A DNA stretch of 64,000 bases, from NCBI RefSeq assembly GCF_002994745.2, contig NC_037091.1, positions 9,238,501 through 9,302,500 of the forward strand. The letters run 5' to 3'. Under the pieces are notes generated by a model. It had not been told where the DNA came from and did no database searches. It saw only the letters and a list, made by a program, of their open reading frames with translations. Positions 45,830-57,882 of the stretch are shown here, one piece after another. The stretch comes from Rosa chinensis (Eukaryota; Streptophyta; Magnoliopsida; Rosales; Rosaceae). The translations under genes and the position numbers were made by a program. The first letter of the stretch is position 1, and the number at the start of each line of letters is the position of its first letter.

Positions 45830-47000
45830 TTATTCGATCAACCCATCCACTAAAACACCATCAACATCTGTTCTTGTTATTTCGTCATCGTTATTAACCA
45901 AATTTTGGGCGTCATACGGCTCGGGTTTTATGTCTGTGTCCATATCAAACAAATCTCTGGGTCGGGTTCGAATCACCGTGTGCCAAGCCGGTTGAGTTGG
46001 GTCTTGAATATAGAAAAATTGCACGGCTTGTGAAGCAAGAATGAGAGTGTCTGGCTTAGGAAGTAGATGATCAAAATTTACCAAAATGAAGCCATATTCA
46101 TCCATTTTAACAGCTCTATTGCGGACTCTATTATCTGCCCAATCACATTCAAATAATAAGACTTTTCGACCATGGTGGTAGTCTAGCTCAATAATGTCTG
46201 TCAATACACCATAGTAGTCTTTTACACCGTCCCTTGGTCTGCGATCTCCTGCTCTAGCATAGCTACTGACCTCAGCTTTAACAAAAATACCACAGTTTTG
46301 ATTATTTGATTTTGCGTCAATAGATTTGACAAAAAAGCGAAAACCATTCATGATTTACTTGTTAAATCGCCTTGCATCTTTACTTGGTCCTATAGCTAAA
46401 GCCCGAATGTCTGGATCAACATCTTCTTTTCGTTGTACTTTTTCCTCTATCTGTACCATTGACATATGTGTTTTATATGTTAGACATGAAAAAAGTGATA
46501 AAAAGAGATATATTAATTGGATAAAATCCTACCAAGTCTTGAAAATATTTCCAAAATGTCTCGTTCGCTTGTTTTTCGGCCTCCATCAAAGATGTACGTC
46601 TATGCCTAGTTCGTTGAGTCTTTGCTACATGATCCCTAACAATTTCAAACATACGTCGTCGATTAGTGATATATGAAAGGAATTTATTAGTGACATCATC
46701 ACAAGAATGAAAAATGACTTACTGTAGATGTTGCTTGATCTGAGGGCAATTGATCAACACGCGTGTGTACAGACGTATCCATTCAGCATCAGGGAGTCTA
46801 AACTCATGTCCAGATTCTATTGACCGTCCCCTTTTAAAAAATAATGGTAACCCTACATGAAAAACAATATCCGGGTCATCAGCATTATGACCAATCCTTG
46901 TTCTCTTTGACTCGACCCCATCTGACAAATACATAGTACAAAATGATAGACATTCCTCAATTATGTAACCCTCTGCAATGCTTCTCCTCAGGCTGACTCG
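45830..47000 (-). pseudogene. TNPD-like CACTA transposase, C-terminal part
   Basis: On the minus strand, about 47000-46719 gives AEGYIIEECLSFCTMYLSDG and LPDAEWIRLYTRVLINCPQI, the region linking DUF4218 and DUF4216 in CACTA transposases. After a gap, 46351-45830 encodes a DUF4216 domain (KDYYGVLTDIIELDYHHGRK, VLLFECDWADNRVRNRAVKM, EPFILASQAVQFFYIQDP-like region). The catalytic transposase domain upstream is missing, and a frame break occurs near 46995. It can no longer mobilise the element. Confidence 0.82.
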
Positions 47001-47379
47001 ATTGCGTTTTTTAAGTCATGTAGGTACCTGGCTCAAAAAATTTCCATTGATAATATCAACATGAGTCGTGGTTAACTATACCATACAATGAATATAACTT
47101 TAAAGATAGTCTAAAAAAAAATCTTCAAAAATATAATTAATGATGTAATCATGAAATGATTTTCTTTGATAAACAAGCACAGACAATATTAAAAGGATGA
47201 ATAGATCAGTTTGCAACGTAGCCTTTTATGGTGTACGTAGTCATTGTTTAATTATTTTATATATAAATTAGTTATATAAAAGGAGAAGGAGTTTTTCCCT
47301 GTATAAGATTAGGAGTCATTGTTTAATTCCTTTTCCTTTCCCTGTATAAGATTAGGAGTCATTGTTTCTATTCTCTTCA
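47001..47379. other. Junction between CACTA remnant and P450 copy 3 upstream block
   Basis: Contains a ~41-bp direct duplication with CCCTGTATAAGATTAGGAGT (about 47298 and 47339). No terminal repeat of the CACTA element was found here. Confidence 0.5.
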
Positions 47380-47723
47380 AGTATATACAAGATGGCTGTG
47401 AAAACTCTTAAAACATTCTACGATTCAATAGGTTTAAGAATAGGGAGACATAGACATATTGTGAAACTTCAACATTGGAGTCTAGTGAAGCTCCTTTGAT
47501 GCTGCATTCAAGAAGATGAAATGATGTTGATATTGAATACATTTTGCTTTGTTCGACCACTCAGAAACTTCAAATTTAGTTTCATCAGTCCATTTGGTTG
47601 AGTTTCTAATCACTTAAGTAATGATGTTCCATATGACTTGTTTTGTTGCTGATTAAAGAATAAACATGCTACTAGATCAAGTACCTAAAAAACTCCGGTG
47701 TAGACTGCCACTTAACAACTATG
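47380..47723 (+). promoter_or_regulatory. Distal upstream block of P450 copy 3
   Basis: Aligns with 18430-18770 upstream of copy 1 (for example TGAAACTTCAACATTGGAGT and TCAGTCCATTTGGTTGAGTT). It is separated from the proximal block (61324-61947) by a 13.6-kb nested insertion. Confidence 0.8.
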
Positions 47724-48419
47724 TGTTGGAATTTAGTTAGAATATTTCAAAATACCAGCTATATGTGAAACCTCCATTGGACCTTTAATTACAGATGACA
47801 ATAGTCATTAACTCTCTTTGATTGTGATTGACACAAAGATTTCATCAGTTTACTCATATATCATTCATTTGTTCAAAGTCTGCAATTATGGTGGTTCCTT
47901 ATTTGCTTTCTTCCGTTTTGATTTACTCATCAATATCAAGATATATGTTGTCTTTGTGTTACATAAGTTACAGAGTTTAAATGTCATTCCTATTTTGACG
48001 TTTTGATTCTTCTTAATCAATGTCATAATATTCCTTTCGGTTACATAAGTTACATAGTTTAATTGCTATTGTTAAATTATCATCGCATTAATCATTCCTG
48101 CCATATATATAATCCCTAGCTTTCCAGATAAAAACACATAACAGAAATTCAACCTCCTTTGTTTCCTTTCCGAGCTCAAAGTATTCATGTGTTTCCTTTA
48201 CTTTATCTATTCTACCACAAGAAAGTTTCAAGCTGTTCGATACGATCCGAGTATTGTGAGTGTACACCTACAAGGATCGAGGTTGTTGTACCCTGAAGGG
48301 TAGGGTGCCACAAACTTGTTACACCGAGATATTGTCTCCTAGGGGCGAAATCTACTCTTAAGGGCAGTGTTTACACGCCTCAACCTTAAACTCTTTTTGA
48401 AGTAATCATTTGGTGGCGG

Positions 48420-50400
48420 CTCGCAAATCTAAAAGATAAGTGTTGATTTTCTATTTTCAGCTTATTATGGCATTAATGTGATTATATTTATTTACTAATA
48501 AAATATTATATTTGGGGAATTTTGTAGGAAACGAAATCTAGTGACGGAAGTAGCATCCATCGACCAAATTTTCGAACAATCTAAAGAGTAGACCTTGTTG
48601 GTGGATGTTTCCTTGTGGAATGCTTAAGATATGAAGATAAGTCTTTTATTATTTGAATGAACATAATTCTATCTATTTTGTTAAACATATTACTTTTCAT
48701 CTCTGAGAATTGAAAAGAACATTTTCCTTTGAAAATGAAGGATCACTATTATGAATTATATTTATGAATTAGTTGTTCCTTTTGCAATAGGAACCGTTTG
48801 ATTTAGAATTATATGTGATTAGTTGGCTTTCTATTGATTGTAAAGTACTGATTGCACTTTAATCTTGCATTAAGTTTCAGTTATATTTTATTTGTTTATG
48901 GCTTATGATCATTTAAGTTTCTGCCTATATTTAAATTACTCAATTGCATTTATTTTTGTTATTGGCGTTAGGTTATAACTTGAAAAACTAAATAGTTTTA
49001 CATTTGAAGTTGATCCTATAATGTGCATTTTTGGGTTAGTAATGCATGGTGTAATGATAATTTAAGTTGTGTACAACTATTAATTTTAGTTTAATTTGCA
49101 TTCACTTCATTGTGCATTATGTAACTCAAAAACTAACCGTTTTGCACATTTACTTTTCAATATCAATAGCTATATATAATATCATTTTACTATTTTCGTA
49201 CCATTTATTGTGCATCAATAATTGCTATTAATATTATGGTTTAGCAAGCGTTTTTAATTCTTTGTTATATGATTTGAACCATAATTATTTTATATGCACT
49301 AAAAAATATTTTTACCGTTATAACTCGAAAAGTTGTTCCTTTGTTGTTGCCTTCGGAATACGTCCATTCAAAGTATTTTTTCTTCAAGGAAGAAAAAAAA
49401 ATTTGAAATGTTGCCTTCGGATTATTGTTTCTTTGGAAATAATAAAGTTGTTGCCTCTCAATATTTCCGTGCCTCTTGATTAAGATGATGCCTCGGTTGC
49501 CTGAAGAATAAATGTGTTATCATGAATAATGCATTGAGAAATTATTTTGTCAACTTTACATTGATGGTTGCCTATGGCAATTTGCTGCCTTGGAATATTA
49601 ATGTCCCTACAGTTGATGTCCTCGAAAAAGGAAAAAATATTGCCTGAAAGTTTGGTTACAAGTAATAAGGATTGCCTCATTTACATCTTGAATGATGAAT
49701 CAGACCCTATCCTATGGATTAGATATAATGGTTGCCTCATACTTTAATGGTAATGAACATGGTTCCCTTGAGAATTTGGATACCGAGAAAATAGTTTCCT
49801 AATTCTATATTATTGGTGCTTCCGGATATAATGCAGAGAAAACAAGTCTCTAAACATGGTTCCCTAGCCATATTTGCTAAGATGATTAGCTCCATATGCT
49901 CCCTTAAGGTTTTGGGTTGCCTTTCGAATTTTCGTTGCCTTTCGGTCAATGTTGCTTCAAACAAATAAATATATACGGTTTTTATTAATTGACGCCACGA
50001 TATTGTCCCTTATGCTGACGCCTTGAAAAACTATCTCATTGATTGCTGCATTCGGTTTATGCTTTGAGAAAATAGACATTCAATGTATGTCCATGATCAA
50101 ATTTAATTTTGATCAAGAATTAAGAGACACTTGATGGCTACAAATGTGGGGGTGGCTAAAGTATCCAAAGTCACGAAATCGGATACATAATGTTGCCTAT
50201 TAAATTCTCTAAGTCCTTAATCGGTGAAGATTCATTGTGTAAATATATATGGCTTGATATTATCTTACCTATATTTATGAGCCTGAGGCTAGTTAAGGCG
50301 GACTCAAAAATGCGGGGGTCAAGGAAAAATAAGAAAAATCGGCTCTTATATTTAAATGAGATTGGATAACTAAAAATCCAATAAAGATCACTTTTTGTTG
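48420..50400 (+). other. Internal region of the copia-like element
   Basis: No long reading frame. Between 49340 and 50210 a GTTGCCT/ATTGCCT motif recurs at least ten times, often followed by TCGG or TTCGGA. No protein domain is recognised. It may be decayed coding sequence or a repeat-rich spacer. Confidence 0.4.
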
Positions 50401-50405
50401 AGATT

Positions 50406-53058
50406 TGACAGGACCCGCCCCGGATTCCACCCTGGAATCCGAAGTGGCCCTGCGGGACCCAGTTTTAAAGAAGGTTTACCAAAATTTCGGCATAACCTCC
50501 CTTAAAAATGGACAACCCAAAAACCTGTGAAAAACAAATTTAACTTCAAAAAATTTCCAACCACTAACTCCTGGAGCCACCCTGCTCCCATCATTCAACC
50601 AACTCAATCCTAAAAAAATAATAATTGTGTATCAAGTATTTCAAGTCTAAGAAACTCCAAGGTTTAAGATACTACAATTCACAAAGTTAGGTCGTAGACC
50701 TCAAATATAAATTCCATACAAGTATGGGTCACAAATCCCACAGTAATCAGAGCAATCTAGGAACGTAAATTAACATAGAGTACAGTAGGCTAAACAGGTA
50801 ACCTACAAAATATGATAACGGAAGCGGATGCGGTCACTATGGCTCACTCCTGAGCGCCGAGCAGCAACACTGAAAACTGGGCATTTGAAAACCGAAGGGC
50901 CCAGGGGAAAGTATATAAAAACATTAGCGTGAGTGGACAAAAATAAACAATTTCAAACAAAAGGGATTTTATACTTTCCCACATTTATTTCTTTAAAAAT
51001 TCCCGATGCATGCAGTGATTAACGAAAATAAAACAAGAGGAGTTCCGCTCGTAAAAACCGACTAGCCCTGTTAGTCTCAAACGATTAAAAGAAAAGGTTG
51101 AAACTCTGATACTCAAGGAAATAAAACCAGCCCGCTGGCTAAAATAAATCGGACTAGCCCCGCTAGTCAAAAATAGTATAATGAGTAGGGGAAGACGATA
51201 GCCATACGAGTGAGCCTCCCAGGCTCGGGTGATAGCCTCCCAGGCTAAAATACTCCCATTACTCCCGTAATATACCCTTACGCCACTAAGTGTAGCGATA
51301 GGATACCGGGCTACAGAATTACTGTCACATAGACAGTAATCTGCGCCACAAAGGCGGAGGGCTACGGTGATCCCATCACCGCGCCACAAAGGCGGAAAAT
51401 CAATGCTAGCAATGATAATAGTCACCCAAAGTATGGCAACAGAAAATCCGAAAACCAAGTAAATCCATAATACATAAGGCTTCCCCATTCTCGTAAAAGA
51501 ATTTCCAATAACGTGTCCCACACGCCAAGATAATCTCAAGTTCAAAATAAGTAGGAGATAAATTAATATAGAGATTTACTCCATCGAAATCTCATTTGGA
51601 ATATCTCATAAAAATCTCAAATCGCCGAATATAAATAGTATAAATCCGGAAATCACATCGGAAATAAATAAATAAAAGAAAATAAGCATAATCCAATGAC
51701 GTGACCCCGCGCGCCATAAAACCTTCGAATAATCAAATATCCAAAACCATTTCTGAAAATAACCATATGCTCAGGAAAGTAATACGATAAACAAATTATA
51801 ACCTCGGAACCAATTAAATAAATGCATGCATCATTCTTTGAAAAATAAAAGTCCACTCACAGTATATGATCAATCCTGACGTTGCTCGGTATTTTCCTCG
51901 TACAAAGACTCCTCTCGTCCTGTACGAATAGCACTCGTAAAAATATATTTACAGGACGGAAATTAACTTTACGATAATTAGAATTTGAAATTCATAACGT
52001 CCCCCTTCAAAATCCAACTCCTTAATTCACAACGAATCCATCCACAATATTCCAACAATATTCATTCATCGATATATAAATTCTAAAGTGAATTCGAAAG
52101 AATTTCGGCGATCGAATTCACGTAAATCGATAATTATCCATTTATACTCAATTCGTAATTCCTCCAATTTCCACCAAACTTCATATATAAAATTCTACAA
52201 TCGTTAAGGGATTTATGGAGCCAAAACAGTAAATAAATTGCAGCTCCACGCGCCACCGGCAAACCACCACCAATGGCCACCAAATTTTGGCAGCACCACC
52301 TACTCAACAGACCCAATCTCTTTCTCAACTACAACAAGTTCCAATTTTACCTGGAAGAGCTCCAATTAAGCCGGTGAAAATTTTCCAGAAAAATTAGGAT
52401 CGGGTTTGATCGATTCGACCTCCACACTGCAAATTGGAATGCAAGGCCTTAGGGGAAATGATCTCCAGCAAAAACCCGACCTTCGACGCCGGTTTGGTGA
52501 TCGGAGATGGCCGAAATCGTCGGAAATCGGCAAAACTCGCAAGTTGCTACAGTAACCTTCCCAGCAAGAAATCGAGCTCCTCCGGCCAACTCTCCCCAAA
52601 ATACCACCACAGATGTGTCAAGGGGGAGGAGACGAGCTTGGGGATGGCCGGATTTCGTCGTGGGTCGGCTGGAGTGGGAAGAAATCGAAGGGAGAAAAAT
52701 CAGGCCAAAAGGGTGAAGAAGTCGGGGGAGAAGAGAGGGAGAGTTACCGTGGGTTTCCGAAAATGGAAACCTACAGTGGTAACTTTCCATATATATTTTT
52801 TTGTTACCATGAACAGTAACTTCCACATTTTAAGCTATAACTTTCACATACGAACTCCAATTTTTACGTACCACATATGCACGCGCTCGGTTTAATGTCC
52901 TCTACAACTTTCTTGAAGGAAATTTTCTCAAATTGTTAACCCATAAAAAGTCAACTTCTAACTACCCCCTAAAAGATAAAACTATAACCGCGAATGGTAA
53001 AACATACAGTGATTCGTGTAACTCAGTAAAAGGGGTAAATCGGATGTGGGGTGTAACA
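50406..53058 (-). repeat. 3' LTR of the gypsy element (2653 bp)
   Basis: Nearly identical to 57883-60548. The 13-bp length difference corresponds to one indel near 52255, where the other LTR has CCACCCACAGTGGCTGG. About a dozen substitutions are visible in the first ~360 bp. Short stem-loop-forming motifs cluster at 51055-51395. Frames inside the LTR have no recognised product. Confidence 0.95.
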
Positions 53059-53072
53059 ATTCACCCCCCCTT
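53059..53072 (-). other. Polypurine tract of the gypsy element
   Basis: On the minus strand AAGGGGGGGTGAAT lies directly before the 3' LTR start (TGTTACA). It primes plus-strand DNA synthesis. Confidence 0.85.
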
Positions 53073-53109
53073 AAAAAAATTTCGCCCTCGAAATTTACAT
53101 ACCTGTCAG

Positions 53110-54239
53110 AACAGATGGGGGTACTGTCGTCTCATTAGATCTTCCGGTTCCTAAGTAGCTTCCTCCACCAAATGATTATTCCACAGTACCTTAACTAAAG
53201 GTATTGTCTTGTTTCGAAGGACCTGCTCCCTTCTGTCGAGTATCTGGATCGGTTTCTCCTCATAAGTCAGGTCCTCCTTCAAACGAATAGGCTGTTCTTG
53301 TAAGACATGAGAAGGATCAGCAATATACTTGCGGAGCAGGGACACGTGGAAGACATCATGAATCTTTGATAACCTCGGAGGTAGTATTAATTTGTAAGCA
53401 ACTGGGCCAACTCGCTCTTTAATCATAAAAGGTCCAATATATCGAGGACTGAGCTTTCCCCGCCTTCCAAATCTTACAACGCCCTTCCAAGGGGACAATT
53501 TCAAGAATACCCAATCACCTTTTTGAAACTCCAAGTCTTTCCTGTGGTTATCCGAATAACTCTTCTGTCTACTTTGAGCTGCCCTGAGTTTCTCCTTGAT
53601 CAACTTAACTTTTTCAGTGGTAATCCGTACAATCTCTGGGCCTATGAGTTTTCTTTCTCCCACTTCATTCCAACACAAGGGAGTACGGCACTGTCTTCCA
53701 TAGAGAGCTTCGTAAGGAGCCATGTCAATACTGGAATGATAACTATTATTGTAAGCGAACTCAATCAATGCCAGATAGCTATCCCAACTTCCTTTGAATT
53801 GCATAACACAGGATCTCAACATGTCTTCCAAAGTTTGGATAGTTCTCTCTGATTGCCCATCAGTCTGTGGATGAAATGCCGTGCTAAAACTTAATCCAGT
53901 ACCTAAAGCCTCATGCAGACTCTTCCAAAACTTTGAAGTGAAACGAGGATCTCGATCAGAGACAATAGAAACGGGTGATCCATGAAGTTTTACGATTTCA
54001 TTAACATAAAGTTCCGCCAGCTTGCCCATCCCGTAAGTTTTGTTAATAGGTAAGAAATGAGCAGACTTAGTGAGTCGATCCACAATCACCCAAATACTAT
54101 CATGATCATTACGAGTTCGCGGAAGACCCAAAACAAAATCCATGGTGATCTGCTCCCACTTCCACTCCGAATAGGCAACGGCTGTAGCAATCCCGAAGGT
54201 TTCTGTCTTTCTGCTTTTACCTATTGGCACACCAAGCAC
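53110..54239 (-). pseudogene. Gypsy integrase with chromodomain-like C-terminus
   Basis: The minus strand from 54239 encodes the integrase core, with acidic residues in TMDFVLGLPR, SIVSDRDPRF and TDGQSERTIQ. The GPFMIKERVGPVAYKLILPP and HDVFHVSLLRKY segments follow, and then a chromodomain-like tail (QILDRREQVLRNKTIPLVKV). A TAG at 53151-53153 interrupts the tail, and about 14 further codons follow in frame before the next stop. A 1-bp deletion near 54170 separates this frame from the upstream zinc-finger frame. The chromodomain supports a chromovirus of the Tekay/Del group. Confidence 0.92.
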
Positions 54240-55030
54240 CTACTCACATATGCTGCAATTTCTCTCTTCATATTTCTCCACCAATAGTATGGTTTTAAAG
54301 TTCGGTACATTTTTGTCCCGCCGGGATGCATAGCATACGCAGAACTATGAGCCTCCTCCAAAATTTCTCGTTTAATATCACGAAGATTAGGTACACATAT
54401 TCTATTTCCAAACATTAAGGCTCCATCTCTTCGGAGAATAAAATCCGTTCTAGTGCCATTACTCACTGCTTCCTTTAATTGTCTTAAATATTCATCTTCA
54501 TCTTGTGTCTCCCGCACTTTATCAATGAGATTCGGCCTCACATGGAAGCTAGCTATCAATGCTCCAGACCCATTCTCAATCGTCAAATTAACTCCTGTAG
54601 ATCGCAATTCATAAAGTAAAGGAACTCGAACTGCCTTCAAATGGGCTAAAGAGCTAGAGGGCTTTCGGCTAAGTGCATCAGCTACCACATTAGCCCTTCC
54701 TGGATGGTACTCAATAGTGCAATCATAGTCTTTAATCAACTCTAACCACCTCCTTTGCCTCAAATTTAAGTCCCTTTGGTTAAGTAGATACTGGAGACTT
54801 TTATGATTCGTGAAAATCTGGCATCGTGCTCCATAAAGATAGTGTCTCCATAACTTAAGTGCAAGTACTACAGCAGCAAGCTCAAGGTCATGAGTCGGAT
54901 AGTTCATTTCGTGAGGTTTCAGCTGCCTAGATGCATAGGCAATCACATTTCCATGTTGCATCAACACACAACCTAAGCCTTGTCTTGAGGCATCACTGTA
55001 AATTACATATTCTCCGCTATCATCAGGCAA
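54221..55030 (-). pseudogene. Gypsy RNase H and integrase zinc finger
   Basis: Minus-strand frame of 269 codons: RNase H with [43 protein letters not shown] and VADALSR. A linker and the HHCC zinc-binding region follow ([18 protein letters not shown]...SRCLVCQ). It ends in a TAG at 54221-54223, just after the zinc finger. The upstream end is set by another stop at 55058-55060. Confidence 0.92.
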
Positions 55031-55057
55031 TGCTAGAACTGGGGCACGAGTTAAACG

Positions 55058-55267
55058 TCATTTGAGTTCTTGAAAACTTTGTTCACACTCCTCCGACCAA
55101 ACAAATTTAGCACCCTTCCTGGTCAATTTAGTGAGGGGGGCCGCAAGTCTAGAGAAATCTTGCACGAACCGCCGATAATAACCGGCCAAACCCAAGAAAC
55201 TACGAATTTCCGTCACGGTGGTGGGCCTTCCCCAATTCAAAACCGCTTCCACCTTTTGAGGATCCAC
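55058..55267 (-). pseudogene. Gypsy RT thumb/connection fragment
   Basis: Encodes [20 protein letters not shown] and [20 protein letters not shown], the conserved RT connection. It is bounded by in-frame stops at 55277-55279 and 55058-55060, both in the pol frame, so it is a continuation of the same polyprotein. Confidence 0.9.
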
Positions 55268-55276
55268 ACTAATGCC

Positions 55277-56740
55277 TTAAGCTGACACCACATGGCCCAA
55301 GAAGCCTATGCTGTTAAGCCAGAATTCACACTTACTCAACTTGGCATATAGTCTAGCCTCCCTCAAAGTCCGAAGTACTAGCTTCAAATGCTTAATATGA
55401 AGCTCATCACTCTTGGAGTAAACCAGAATGTCATCAATAAACACAATCACAAAACGGTCCAAGTATGGGCGGAATACTCGATTCATGAGGTCCATAAAGG
55501 CTGCAGGAGCATTGGTTAATCCAAAAGGCATCACCACAAACTCGTAGTGACCATAACGTGATCGGAAAGCAGTCTTGGGTACATCGGACTCTCTTATCCG
55601 TAACTGGTGGTAACCTGTCCTCAAATCAATCTTAGAAAAGACTTTGGCACCCCGCAATTGATCAAATAAATCATCAATCCGTGGTAATGGATACTTGTTC
55701 TTCACTGTGACCTTATTCAATTTTCTATAATCAATACACAATCTTAAGGTGCCATCCTTCTTCTTAACAAAGAGCACCGGAGCACCCCAAGGGGACACAC
55801 TTGGCCAAATGAAACCTTTATCCAACAACTCCTGTAACTGGGTCTTCAACTCTTTTAACTCGGCTGGGGCCATTCTATAAGGTGCCTGATATATAGGTGT
55901 AGTACCAGGGAGCAATTCAATGGTAAAGTCTATTTCTCTTTCTGGAGGCAAACCAGGTAGTTCATCAGGAAACACATCTGGAAACTTCCTGACCACAGGA
56001 ATATCCTCAATATTCAACACCTCCTTCTTTGTATCCACAATGTGAGCCAAGTAAGCCTGACAACCTTTATTCAAAAGCTTTTCAGCTGTAATGGCAGAAA
56101 TCAGGCAAGAGGAGAGAATGTTCCGCTCACCACGGAAAGTAATTTCCGGTTTTCCTAGACTTCGAAACACTACTTCTTTATAGAAACAATCAACCAATGC
56201 ACCATGTGTCTCCAGAAAGTCCATCCCCAGAATTACATCAAAATCAACAAGATCTAGAGGAATTAGATTGGCCTCCAGGCAAAAACCATCAACCATTACC
56301 CCACAATTATTAAAAACCCAATCTATCTTAAGTGCTCCTCCCGCAGGTAAAGAAACATACCACTCGCCAATAAGGAGTGATGATGGAACATTTGCAAAAC
56401 ATGCGAATCTACTTGACATAAAAGAGTGCGTCGCACCGGGATCAATTAAGGTTAAAGCAGGTTGATTAAAGATAAACAACGTACCAACGATAACCTTAGG
56501 TGAATCACGACCCTCCTGCTGGGTCATGGCGTGCAGTCTAGCATGTGTCACAGGACGACCTCGCTGAGCCTTGCCCTGTTGAGAACTAGCTCGGCCTACC
56601 GAGCTGGTGCGGGCACCGCTAGTCGACCCTCCAGCAGAGGACTGACCAACAGTCTGAGTGGGGGTAGATCTGGCTCCCTGAGCCAAAAGAGGGCAGTCTC
56701 TCCTGAAGTGGTCCTGCTGACCACACAAAAAACATCCCAC
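55277..56740 (-). pseudogene. Gypsy gag zinc knuckle, protease and reverse transcriptase
   Basis: The minus-strand frame starts in the gag C-terminus with a CCHC zinc knuckle ([14 protein letters not shown]). The protease region has [10 protein letters not shown], where the second residue of the usual D-S/T-G triad is Pro. Next come linker motifs ([20 protein letters not shown]) and RT with [20 protein letters not shown] and the catalytic FIDDILVYS. It ends in a TAA at 55277-55279 in the RT thumb. The Pro substitution would be expected to inactivate the aspartic protease. Confidence 0.93.
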
Positions 56741-57666
56741 TGTCTGATGCTGCCCAAACTGAGCTGACTGGCTAGTCGAAGCCCCACTCGAACCACCATG
56801 ATAACTCCTGGACCTCTCAAGCTGCCCAGACTGTCGTCCACTAAACTAACCCCGAGGGAATCTCCTGAAACGTCCCCTGGATCTAATACGGGACTCGAAC
56901 TGGAACCACTGCTCTTTCCACTACCAACTGAAGAACCAGAACTGGATGTGGAAGTAGCCCTCTTAGATGGACCCTGGCTGGGGCCACAAGGATCCCTAGG
57001 GTGAAATTCGGCAGGTGAGTCCGACTCAATGTCCAAGGCATAAGATACTGCCTCAGCAAAACTCTGGTACGGTGTGCCTAACATCTTATCCTTAAACCTT
57101 CCTCCAAGTCCCTGAACAAATCTACGGATCTTGCCTTGCTCAGTATGAACCAAGTCCGGCAAATGGTGAGCCAAGGAGAGAAACTCTTGCTCAAACTCCA
57201 ACACTGACTGATCCTCTCTCTTCTCCAAATTCAAGAACTCGTCCTCCATCCGATTAAGGTGGGCATCACTAAAGTAACGTCCATAGAAGTGGGCCTTGAA
57301 CATATCCCATGTCATCGGACCAGCATTTGCAGGGTTATTGACAACACCAGTCCACCAGTGCCAGGCGGTATCCTCAAGGAACTGTACTGCCAAATTCACT
57401 TTCCTGTCCTCTGGAAGGTCCATCTGGGAGAAAACTCTCTCCATCCTGTCAAGCCACCGCTGAGCCTCTACAGGTGAGGCGACAGAAGCAAAAGTCTGAG
57501 CCCCATGCCTCCTAGCATGCTCTACAGAATAGTCGGTACGTGACCCGGGGAGTGCTGCAGCAATCTGCCGAAAGAACTGCTCAAAAGTATCCGCACACCC
57601 CTTAGGTATCGGCTCATCATCTTCAACAGGAGGAGTTCCCCTACGTGCTTAGCGATTTCGAGCCAT
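56596..57666 (-). pseudogene. Gypsy gag
   Basis: From ATG 57666-57664 the frame has a stop (57651-57649) after five codons, then continues open through TFEQFFRQIAAAL, EAQRWLDRMERVFSQMDLPE, the capsid core VNLAVQFLEDTAWHWWTGVV and FKAHFYGRYFSDAHLNRMED. A Ser-rich linker with a frameshift near 56900 follows. The original frame downstream contains a further TAG near 56850 before the zinc knuckle. Gag forms the particle that packages element RNA. Confidence 0.88.
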
Positions 57667-57868
57667 AGTACCTGAAGAAAGAGTATTTAAGAAGTTCAAG
57701 GATCAGTACAATAAGGTATCTACTTTACATGCATAATAACACACTAGTACCGAAGAGCGCACGATGGGGATCCGCTGCGGTCGGGCCATCACTCGGGAGG
57801 TACTAGGCGACATTAGGCATATAAAGTAGCAAGGAAGTAAGGAAGTCTATAGAATCTAGAAACCTAGT

Positions 57869-57880
57869 GCTCTGATACCA
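57869..57880 (-). other. Primer binding site, initiator Met-tRNA type
   Basis: Reverse complement is TGGTATCAGAGC, two bases from the 5' LTR end (57883). It matches the well-known plant iMet primer site. Confidence 0.95.
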
Positions 57881-57882
57881 AC

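Larger units (their letters stand above)
40867..47379 (-). mobile_element. CACTA element with degraded TNPA/TNPD genes (one end visible)
   Basis: The end at 40867 reads CACTACTAGCAAAAGGCTC and abuts intron 2 of P450 copy 2. Minus-strand frames for a TNPD tail (47000-45830) and a TNPA-like protein (43331-41591) follow the usual gene order of CACTA elements, 5' end at high coordinates. The opposite terminus and most of TNPD are not present before the P450 copy 3 upstream block starts near 47380, so the 5' half was deleted or truncated. Confidence 0.75.

Noticed and set aside
50985..51545. 186-codon minus-strand frame, with a shorter copy at 58562-59023
   Set aside because: It lies wholly inside the two LTR copies, has no known domain, and its length differs between the copies through mutation. 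LTR sequence, not a gene.
52434..52895. Overlapping frames of 125-153 codons on both strands, and copies at 59921-60313
   Set aside because: They occur on both strands of the same G+C-rich LTR patch and are duplicated with the LTR. No domain and no conservation of one frame over the others.
57869..57880. tRNA-like GCTCTGATACCA
   Set aside because: Only the 12-nt complement of the Met-tRNA 3' end is present, directly beside an LTR, so it is a primer binding site and not a tRNA gene.
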